Source: a virus
DNA: 64,000 bases
IMG/VR virus record: IMGVR_UViG_3300049460_000312
Span: 219,374 to 283,373 of that record
Reading direction: 5' to 3' (one strand)
Made by a program: the position numbers and the translations under genes. The notes under the pieces are model-generated. The model ran no database searches, had not been told where the DNA came from, and worked only from the letters and a program-made list of their open reading frames with translations. Positions 58,436 to 64,000 of this stretch are shown one piece after another; within the stretch, counting starts at the first letter, position 1; the number at the start of each line of letters is the position of its first letter.

Positions 58436-58459
58436 TCTTAGTAATATGGCTCTGAATAT
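58436..58459 (-). promoter_or_regulatory. promoter-like CATATNAC motif
   Basis: Minus-strand reading TTCAGAGCCATATTACTAAG, about 50 bases before the ATG at 58386. Confidence 0.55.
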
Positions 58460-58481
58460 TTTTAGAAACCAACGGCATAAA

Positions 58482-58503
58482 GGAGAAGGCCGCAGCCCTC
58501 TCC
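58482..58503 (-). terminator. intrinsic terminator, GGCATAAA type
   Basis: GGAGAaGGC / GCCcTCTCC with CGCA loop, followed on the minus strand by TTTATGCCGT. Confidence 0.8.
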
Positions 58504-58509
58504 TGGTGC

Positions 58510-58899
58510 TTAGTGGGAACTGCGTCGACAGAACTCACGGAACTGGTTCTGCATCTTGGCGCTGGTATAACTCCAGCCCCATGGATAGGCAGTATTAACT
58601 TCTCGCTCTAAAACCGTCGGGGCGAACTGACGCTCGAAGATTTCAGCGTCTGCCGCAATGGCTCGATTCACCGAGGCCATATGGGCGGCGACCGGTCGCC
58701 GTTCCTGTTGCTTGGCGAGCTCGGCGGAGAAGATTTCCCGGGCTACGTTTAAATTACCTCGCCAGTAGGCATGGCTGACTGCTTCGCGGATTTTGGTCCG
58801 AACGTTTTCATCCAAAGCATGCATCACTTCGGAGGGAAAGAATTCAGCCACCATCTTCTCAACTTCTGCGTCATGTGCTTCCTGATTCAAAGTGCTCAT
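58510..58899 (-). CDS. hypothetical protein
   Basis: 129 aa from the ATG at 58899 with AAGGA upstream; the longer frame overlaps the divergent plus gene and is rejected. Begins MSTLNQEAHDAEVEKMVAEF, helical. Function unknown. Divergent from 58991. Confidence 0.8.
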   Translation of the reverse strand: MSTLNQEAHDAEVEKMVAEFFPSEVMHALDENVRTKIREAVSHAYWRGNLNVAREIFSAELAKQQERRPVAAHMASVNRAIAADAEIFERQFAPTVLEREVNTAYPWGWSYTSAKMQNQFREFCRRSSH

Positions 58900-58935
58900 T
58901 CGTAGTTCCTTGTCGGATACAAAGGTATCTTGTGT

Positions 58936-58951
58936 GTCAGGATAACCTGAC
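58936..58951. promoter_or_regulatory. palindrome between divergent genes
   Basis: GTCAGG-ATAA-CCTGAC in the 91-base gap between the minus gene at 58899 and the plus gene at 58991. Position suits an operator for either side. Confidence 0.35.
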
Positions 58952-58990
58952 CGTTTCAACCCACATCTAAGAACGGGTGCAGGAATGGCA

Positions 58991-59428
58991 ATGAGAATCG
59001 CCTTGTGGAAAGGCACCGACCCCGGCTTTGCCGGTATTCTCGATCGCGCGATTCGCTGGTGGACCAGTGGACCGTACTCGCATTGCGAGGTGATCTTTTC
59101 TGATGGCTGGACGGGCACCGCCTCTGCAGCCGATAAGGGCGTTGCACTGGTGCAGCGGCCCGAGGGGTATTACGACCCCAAGGATTGGGACTTCATCGAT
59201 CTCGAAGGAGACGAGCTAGCTGTACGTGCCTGGTACAAGCTGCATCGTGGTCTTCCATACGATCTGTTAGGCGACTTCGGTTTTGTCTGGCGACCGATAC
59301 GCGGGGATGGCGGAGCCTACTTCTGCTCCGAGGCTTTTGGTGCCGCGTTCCGCTGGCCAGACAGCTGGCAATTCAGTCCCAACCAGGTCGCGAGTGTGTT
59401 GCGCATTCCTAAATATGTTCCGGCCTGA
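58991..59428 (+). CDS. NlpC/P60-YiiX-like permuted papain-fold hydrolase
   Basis: 145 aa from the ATG at 58991, where AGGA has six-base spacing; an ATG two codons earlier touches the Shine-Dalgarno. Candidate catalytic residues: H31 in YSHCEV and C112 in FCSEAF, the His-before-Cys order of the permuted NlpC/P60 (YiiX/YebB) group, plus E33 or E114. Such enzymes cleave peptides, amides or lipids. One of only three plus-strand genes. Ends at its own terminator. Confidence 0.75.
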   Translation: MRIALWKGTDPGFAGILDRAIRWWTSGPYSHCEVIFSDGWTGTASAADKGVALVQRPEGYYDPKDWDFIDLEGDELAVRAWYKLHRGLPYDLLGDFGFVWRPIRGDGGAYFCSEAFGAAFRWPDSWQFSPNQVASVLRIPKYVPA

Positions 59429-59446
59429 TAAAAAGAAGCATTGATC

Positions 59447-59470
59447 GCCAGAGCGGGACGCCGCTCTGGC
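59447..59470 (+). terminator. intrinsic terminator, plus strand
   Basis: GCCAGAGCGG-GACG-CCGCTCTGGC, ten pairs, followed on the plus strand by TTTTATGTCGG. Confidence 0.85.
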
Positions 59471-59516
59471 TTTTATGTCGGAATCCTATGTCATTCTTTG
59501 GGTTCCACTATACATC

Positions 59517-60221
59517 ATGCTTGAGGCGCTACTCACTGCCAAAAAAGCCGCAGCCCCCGCTGGGTTGCCACAGGATCAACCATTGATCGGCTTTAATTAC
59601 GACCGTAATGCCAGCACCGGCACCACGGCCATTACTTCCTCTCACTCCGCCAGCCAGTTGATTGTGCCGGGTGTAGCCGTCCCTGGTTACAACAAAGTGC
59701 TAAGCGCCAACGCGCAGTCCAATACCTTCACGAATTCATCGGCGATGAACGTAGGGACAGGTGACTTCACGATGGAGATGCGCGTGCTGTTAAAAGGCAC
59801 ATCCGGCTACGTACATCTTTGGTGGTCGACCAGTACGAACTCTACCGGTATCCGGATGGAAGATTCTGGCTTCGGCGATAAGCTCGCGTTCTTTATTAAT
59901 GCCAATACTCACGTCTTTTATGCCGGTGGTAAGACCAAAGCAGATATGCAGGTCTGGCGTCATTTGGTGCTGATGCGCAAGAACGGGAATGTCAGCTTTT
60001 ATTGGGATGGCGTACGCATCGGTATCGCTGCTGATCGTGGCGCTGACTTTTCGCAACAGGTATTGCCTGCTGCTGATGCACTATCGGCCTTCACGGCATC
60101 AGGCATTGGCTACGCAGGCTATGGTGCCGGGTACTGTGTAGCGGAATGGGCTTTTTACAACCGTGCCAAGTTTGACGGGATGACATCGTTCACACCGCCG
60201 TCTGGTTACATTGCGCCGTAA
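59517..60221 (+). CDS. LamG-like adhesin with MLEALL leader, plus-strand
   Basis: 234 aa from the ATG at 59517. Leader MLEALLTAKKAAAPAG is nearly identical to those of the minus-strand adhesins 35 kb away. A LamG-like jelly-roll domain follows (FTMEMRVLLKGTSGYVHLWW, later SFYWDGVRIG), ending FTPPSGYIAP. It must have been copied or moved to this place and strand. Presumed tail receptor-binding tip. Confidence 0.85.
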   Translation: MLEALLTAKKAAAPAGLPQDQPLIGFNYDRNASTGTTAITSSHSASQLIVPGVAVPGYNKVLSANAQSNTFTNSSAMNVGTGDFTMEMRVLLKGTSGYVHLWWSTSTNSTGIRMEDSGFGDKLAFFINANTHVFYAGGKTKADMQVWRHLVLMRKNGNVSFYWDGVRIGIAADRGADFSQQVLPAADALSAFTASGIGYAGYGAGYCVAEWAFYNRAKFDGMTSFTPPSGYIAP

Positions 60222-60252
60222 CAACAAAAAAAGAATGATCTCTCGCAGTACA

Positions 60253-60278
60253 GGCTAGAGCGCCCGGGCGCTCTAGCC
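60253..60278. terminator. perfect 26-bp palindromic convergent terminator
   Basis: GGCTAGAGCGCCC / GGGCGCTCTAGCC, 13-base arms with no spacer. Lies between the plus gene 59517 and the minus gene 60289; TTTATGCTGC follows on the plus side. Confidence 0.85.
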
Positions 60279-60288
60279 TTTATGCTGC

Positions 60289-60801
60289 TTATTCGCGGAC
60301 TTGACCCACCAACAGCACGTCACCGTCCATCACGAAGAAACCAACCGCCGGTTCGTTCAGCGCGTTCTTCTTGGTGCCGACGATCATCGGTTCGTGACCG
60401 GTCATTTCCTTGATCGTCTGGAAGATCGAGTTGACTGCCGGAGCATACTTCTCACCCAGGCCCGACTCACGAAGCATTGCGTCGATCGTGAGATCGCGCA
60501 GCGTGTCCGGTTCTTCGGACAGCATCAGCTCGATCGCACGCCCAATCGTCACCGGCGCTCCATCCGTGTAGGTGGCTTGCGAGATGCGCAGATGGAAGCT
60601 GATCTCATCACTGTCGTCGTCCTTGAACTGGTTCATGCCGTAGTCAGCCACCACGAACTTGACGTGACGCGAATTCATCGTCTGACCTTGCTGACCACCG
60701 AGTTCGAATTCCACTTCGGCGGCACGGTTATAACGGGTCACCACACGAGCTTCACAACCCAGAACTGCTGCCAGCATATTGATCGACTTTGCGTATTCCA
60801 T
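60289..60801 (-). CDS. hypothetical protein
   Basis: 170 aa with AGGAAG upstream. Begins MEYAKSINMLAAVLGCEARV; beta-rich first half, then helices, ending FFVMDGDVLLVGQ. Preceded by a promoter-like motif 50 bases away. Function unknown. Confidence 0.85.
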   Translation of the reverse strand: MEYAKSINMLAAVLGCEARVVTRYNRAAEVEFELGGQQGQTMNSRHVKFVVADYGMNQFKDDDSDEISFHLRISQATYTDGAPVTIGRAIELMLSEEPDTLRDLTIDAMLRESGLGEKYAPAVNSIFQTIKEMTGHEPMIVGTKKNALNEPAVGFFVMDGDVLLVGQVRE

Positions 60802-60850
60802 GATTCTTCCTGATTTAAAGTTAGATTGTTGAGCACCATGTAGGTATGGC

Positions 60851-60876
60851 TCTAGTTAGTATATGTGGTTAAAAGT
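60851..60876 (-). promoter_or_regulatory. promoter-like CACATATAC motif
   Basis: Minus-strand reading TTTTAACCACATATACTAAC, 50 bases before the ATG at 60801. Confidence 0.5.
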
Positions 60877-60918
60877 TTTTTCATTTGACCCGCAGGCAAA
60901 AAAAAAGAACGGCATAAA

Positions 60919-60942
60919 CGGAGAGGGCGCAGACCCTCTCCG
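60919..60942 (-). terminator. intrinsic terminator, GGCATAAA type
   Basis: CGGAGAGGG / CCCTCTCCG, nine pairs, followed on the minus strand by TTTATGCCGTTC and T9. Confidence 0.85.
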
Positions 60943-60949
60943 TATGCAG

Positions 60950-61549
60950 TTAAAAGAGTGGCTCTTTCCAGATGTCACCCGAGAGCATGCCAAGCACGAG
61001 TTCGTCCGTGATCTCGTCATCGTAAGCGAGCTCGGAGATCGAGATGAAGTCGCCGTTGGCTGTCGCGATGACCATGCCGTGGATATTGCACGACGGCCCC
61101 ACGAACGGCTCGCGCATGACGTAGAACACCTTGTCCGGCGCCCCCATGCACGCGGTCCGAACTTTCTCCACCCAGCCATCCATCGGGATCAAAGGAGTTG
61201 CGGGATCGCGATTGTAGAGGATGTCAAAGCCACGGGCATGGCGCAGAAACTCCATTCCGTGCGTCCACGCCTGCACAGTATGATTGGCTTCATCCAGATT
61301 GCCATACAGCGTAACCGACATCGACAACCTACGATCTGGTGTCATGTACCGGTATGTATCGGCCTCCGGCGGTTCAGCCGGGATATGACGATTCTCGAAC
61401 GTCAGCGCGTGCGTTTTCTGATCGTACTGAAAAGGCCGGAAATCAAAGATGCGCACCAGATCCATACCTTCCGGACCGACGGCCTGTGCCTCAGCCTTTC
61501 GGACCACCTCGTTGGTGAATGAACTTGGTACGATAGAACGTTTTGTCAT
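60950..61549 (-). CDS. hypothetical protein
   Basis: 199 aa from the ATG at 61549, which overlaps the upstream gene by 59 bases; an ATG at 61465 just beyond that gene's stop is an alternative (about 171 aa). Beta-rich, with PMDGWVEKVRTACMGAPDKV. Last gene of a three-gene operon. Function unknown. Confidence 0.75.
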   Translation of the reverse strand: MTKRSIVPSSFTNEVVRKAEAQAVGPEGMDLVRIFDFRPFQYDQKTHALTFENRHIPAEPPEADTYRYMTPDRRLSMSVTLYGNLDEANHTVQAWTHGMEFLRHARGFDILYNRDPATPLIPMDGWVEKVRTACMGAPDKVFYVMREPFVGPSCNIHGMVIATANGDFISISELAYDDEITDELVLGMLSGDIWKEPLF

Positions 61550-62024
61550 AGCCTTTCGCCTTTGCGTGTTCAGCCCAGTCACTGGCCAGGAGGATGTAAG
61601 GATCGTAGATACCCGAGACTTCGTGTTCTTCCACAAAACGGCACGCTTCTGCAATCGTCTGGCAGCCACGTAGCAGCCGCAGATAAGCGTACGTGATGTC
61701 GCGCGACGCATTGAGCAGTTGGAACGTCTCGGTAGTAACAGGCGTGATCGTGATCGAGTTATCTTCCGAGTCGGCATGCATCACCATCACTTCCCCGTCG
61801 TTGTCCACGTGGATGAAGTAGCAGCCAATGGCATTCTTCGGCAACACATCCTTCATGCCCTTGCGCACCCAACGGATAAACTGGTAGCCCGAGAGCGTGA
61901 TCGGAATGAACATCCCGTATTCAGTTCCGAAGGCTTCAAACGGATCGATATGGACTGGTCCAAAGTCACCGCCGTCGTAGTTACGGAAGGCAATCACGTT
62001 TTTGTTGTAGATGATATTAACCAC
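61491..62024 (-). CDS. hypothetical protein (GTG start)
   Basis: 177 aa from a GTG at 62024 with GAGGAAG upstream; overlaps the preceding gene by eight bases. Begins MVNIIYNKNVIAFRNYDGGD. No recognised domain. Confidence 0.8.
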   Translation of the reverse strand: MVNIIYNKNVIAFRNYDGGDFGPVHIDPFEAFGTEYGMFIPITLSGYQFIRWVRKGMKDVLPKNAIGCYFIHVDNDGEVMVMHADSEDNSITITPVTTETFQLLNASRDITYAYLRLLRGCQTIAEACRFVEEHEVSGIYDPYILLASDWAEHAKAKGYDKTFYRTKFIHQRGGPKG

Positions 62025-62934
62025 GCTGTGCTTCCTCTTTCACTTGTTCTTCTGTGGACAGCCTAAAGCCAGTGATCTCGCAAGCGGTATCGAACCACTG
62101 GGTCTGACGCGACTCTGGTGTGGAGAAGTCGAAGCAGATACTGGCTTTGTTGAAATGGATCAGACCATCGCGATACTCGCCTAGCGAGAGGAACGTAGCA
62201 ATCGTTTCCGTCAGACGTTTGAGCGATTCGGCTCGGTCCTTTTCCTCGATGAGATTAAGCTTGAGATCGACTTGCAGGACTTCGTCCACATTCGAGAAGA
62301 GCTCAAGCAGGAAATCGTTATCGAGCACGGGCGGAAAGAGACTCGCGTCGAGCTGGTCGATGCCGAGCGTCTCAAACTCGTACCCTGTCGGAATCCCGGA
62401 ATCCCGCAGCGACTCGTAGACGTCGCTTAACGGCAAGCCGTGATCCAGCAGGATGGCGGCTTGCTTGCGGCCCGCGCCAATGATGGCGGGCTCGTCGTTG
62501 TTGTAGACATGGAACGCCCCGTTGTAGAAAACAAAGGTGGTTTCGATGCCCACGGCGATCATCTGCTGGTCGCGCGCATTGATTGCCTCGGAGAGGGCCT
62601 GACCGAGCATCCCGCGTAGCCGTTCGAGGCGTTTGCGGAACTTGAAGAAGGCGTCGAGATCGAGGATCGCGAAGCGATAGAATTCGGTTTGGCGAAAGCG
62701 GTCTTCGAGGAAGTAGTGCAGGGCAAAGATCGTGGCCAGGCGCTGCTGGTGATTGAGCTTGGCTGTCTCTGCCTGGTCGTCGCTGAACTCAAAGCCCGAG
62801 CAGCCGTAGATACAATAGGGCGTCACAGCGAGCTTAGTTTCGTCGCGCACGCCGATGAGGCCCACACCGTGGCCGTTCACGATCTTGCGGCGGTCCGCTG
62901 AGATCTGTTTTTTCTGAGCGATGATGGTGGTCAA
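62017..62934 (-). CDS. proteasome/HslV-like Ntn-hydrolase (putative)
   Basis: 305 aa from a TTG with AAGGAAAAC upstream. After Met removal the N-terminus would be Thr: TTIIAQKKQISADRR. T2 (nucleophile), D14 and K35 (of DETKL) match T1/D17/K33 of HslV within a few residues. Residues about 145-190 read AIIGAGRKQAAILLDHG and later PTGYEFETLGID, similar in order to HslV AxGSG...A...G...A and TGG-x-I. No ATPase partner is visible in the window. A phage protease or self-processing factor is possible. Confidence 0.6.
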   Translation of the reverse strand: MTTIIAQKKQISADRRKIVNGHGVGLIGVRDETKLAVTPYCIYGCSGFEFSDDQAETAKLNHQQRLATIFALHYFLEDRFRQTEFYRFAILDLDAFFKFRKRLERLRGMLGQALSEAINARDQQMIAVGIETTFVFYNGAFHVYNNDEPAIIGAGRKQAAILLDHGLPLSDVYESLRDSGIPTGYEFETLGIDQLDASLFPPVLDNDFLLELFSNVDEVLQVDLKLNLIEEKDRAESLKRLTETIATFLSLGEYRDGLIHFNKASICFDFSTPESRQTQWFDTACEITGFRLSTEEQVKEEAQRG

Positions 62935-62975
62935 TTGTTTTCCTTAGCGAGTGCAAAAAATTCTACGTCATAGAA

Positions 62976-63001
62976 CCCCGAAGAGCCGAAGCCCTTCGGG
63001 G
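62976..63001 (-). terminator. intrinsic terminator
   Basis: CCCCGAAG / CTTCGGGG with inner GC pair, followed on the minus strand by TTCTATGACG, a diverged form of the usual tail. Confidence 0.75.
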
Positions 63002-63024
63002 AACTTTACAGCGTCGACGGGTGC

Positions 63025-63324
63025 TTAGAACAGCGCCTTCTCGGCAAAGCCATTGCAGCCCTGACGGGCGGCGGGCTTCGCGTTCTTCTCGGCAGCCGCC
63101 GGGGCGGTCGGCTGTTCTGCAGCGAGCACTTGCTCGTACGACTCTTCGCCGGTGACGGTGAGGTCGTAGACACCCGGTTCGACCGTGTCCTGGTCAGCCG
63201 GCAGGTCCATCTTGAGCGTTGCAGTGCCGTCGCTGAACGTGACGTTCTTGTCCGTGTAGGTGGCGGTGAGTTTCGTGCCAACGCCGAACACAGCGGCGAG
63301 CTTCTTGGCGATTGCAGTGGTCAT
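63025..63324 (-). CDS. hypothetical protein, 99 aa
   Basis: From the ATG at 63324 with AAGGAAG upstream. Begins MTTAIAKKLAAVFGVGTKLT; a beta-rich core (TATYTDKNVTFSDGTATLKM), then an Ala/Pro-rich linker and a short tail with Cys. Could be a small virion or single-strand-binding type protein, but no family is recognised. Confidence 0.75.
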   Translation of the reverse strand: MTTAIAKKLAAVFGVGTKLTATYTDKNVTFSDGTATLKMDLPADQDTVEPGVYDLTVTGEESYEQVLAAEQPTAPAAAEKNAKPAARQGCNGFAEKALF

Positions 63325-63403
63325 GATGCTTCTTCCTTTTGATAATAGGTGGGTGAGGTGGCACTCGCTGGTGCTCACGAGATGGTGGTGTAGGGTATTT
63401 TTG

Positions 63404-63592
63404 CTACGAGGCGCGCGTGGGCGGAATGGGCTGTGCGGGCGGCGCGTCGAGTTCGGCACGCAACGCATTCATGTCGTCACGCAGCTTGAGGATACGGTCC
63501 CGCAACTCGCCGGCATACATGTCTTTGTAGACCGGGTCCGCCAGATAGCCGTCTATCTCTTCCACAGCTTCAAACAGCACATCAGAAATCAC
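63404..63592 (-). CDS. small coiled-coil protein, 62 aa (GTG start)
   Basis: GTG at 63592 with AGGAGAACG upstream. Residues 25-50 have heptad-like Leu/Ile spacing (LRDRILKLRDDMNALRAELD), then a Pro-rich tail. Function unknown. Confidence 0.7.
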   Translation of the reverse strand: MISDVLFEAVEEIDGYLADPVYKDMYAGELRDRILKLRDDMNALRAELDAPPAQPIPPTRAS

Positions 63593-63613
63593 AGCGTTCT
63601 CCTGGAAAAATCT

Positions 63614-63637
63614 CTAGGGGTAATATGCTGCCGAAAC
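63614..63637 (-). promoter_or_regulatory. promoter-like CATATNAC motif
   Basis: Minus-strand reading TTTCGGCAGCATATTACCCC, about 25 bases before the GTG at 63592, and it overlaps the end of the gene at 63638. Confidence 0.5.
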
Positions 63638-64000
63638 TTAGTTCGATCGAGCCTCGATCACGCGATGCTTCTTGGCCACCTGACAGAGCGCGGCCGTGTT
63701 AAGCGTCTTGACCAGCGCCGAGCCAGAGCTCTTGTCGCGCACCAGACTGTCTTTCAGGTCCGGTCGACAGAGGATCTCGAAGTGTTCGGTAGCCCGCGCC
63801 CGCACGGACGCGACAAAAGCCTTGACGTCCGCACAGACCTCAGGACGGGCTGCTTCCATCAGTTCAGCGTTGGATACCAACGACTCCACGCGAACCAGCA
63901 GGCGACGCCATACGTCAGGCTGAGACACCCCCTGAGCGACAGAAATGAAGTACGACATCCCGGTCAGTCGATGCTTGTACTCAAACACGTCGGCATTGAC
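63638..64000 (-). CDS. hypothetical protein, 5' end outside window
   Basis: The frame is open to the window edge (121 codons). A GTG at 63988 is possible as start but lacks a Shine-Dalgarno. The visible part is helical and contains EILCRPDLKDSLVRDKSSGS. Function unknown. Confidence 0.75.
   Translation of the reverse strand, partial: VNADVFEYKHRLTGMSYFISVAQGVSQPDVWRRLLVRVESLVSNAELMEAARPEVCADVKAFVASVRARATEHFEILCRPDLKDSLVRDKSSGSALVKTLNTAALCQVAKKHRVIEARSN

Overview
The window reads as part of a large ('jumbo') tailed-phage genome. Nearly all genes lie on the minus strand, many are small and unrecognised, and they are mixed with phage nucleotide-metabolism genes (class Ia ribonucleotide reductase nrdA/nrdB, dCTP deaminase), an NAD-dependent DNA ligase, a DEAD/SNF2-like helicase, a BCS1-like AAA ATPase, a lytic transglycosylase, a long array of tail-fibre/adhesin genes and two tRNAs. 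There is no integrase, IS element or CRISPR array. The host cannot be read from the sequence; a Gram-negative proteobacterium is plausible from the Shine-Dalgarno style and gene content (inference). An AT-rich motif (consensus near CACATATTAC, minus strand) recurs upstream of genes and resembles the published phiKZ early-promoter core TATATTAC, so a phiKZ-type relationship is possible but unproven.

Layout. 1-10.1 kb: small hypotheticals, two tandem nucleotidyltransferases, a sigma-region-4-like HTH protein and the BCS1-like AAA ATPase. 10.2-12.7 kb: an RNA-rich island with an ~800-nt gene-free, strongly structured segment ending in a terminator, four mini-genes (two encode tiny membrane proteins), then structured RNA / tRNA-Asp / tRNA-Asn / structured RNA in one apparent transcription unit. 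12.6-20.6 kb: hypotheticals, a macro-like phage protein, dcd, and a 601-aa virion-type protein. 20.6-35.5 kb: tail-fibre/adhesin block (LamG, discoidin, Fn3, collagen-like and DUF4376-like products) interrupted by one plus-strand membrane-protein gene. 35.6-39.8 kb: nrdB and nrdA. 39.9-49.8 kb: hypotheticals, ligA and an adjoining ligase-like pseudo-enzyme. 49.8-64 kb: lytic transglycosylase, DHH phosphoesterase, helicase, many hypotheticals, a plus-strand hydrolase/LamG pair, and a proteasome/HslV-like protein.

Organisation. Genes sit in short operons with ATGA or TGATG overlaps. Operons are separated by a stereotyped block: a GC-rich hairpin flanked by GGCATAAA on one side and/or TTTATGCC on the other, followed (minus strand) by an AT-rich promoter-like motif and the next gene's Shine-Dalgarno. 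More than 25 such terminators are visible.

Most notable: (1) a tail-fibre-type domain inserted in the C-terminal tail of NrdA; (2) two large structured non-coding RNA candidates, one flanking the tRNAs; (3) a ligase adenylation-domain paralogue lacking the catalytic lysine, encoded next to LigA; (4) six adhesins sharing an N-terminal M(L/F)E-x-LL leader, plus a frameshifted remnant of another adhesin gene; (5) a proteasome/HslV-like Ntn-hydrolase candidate.
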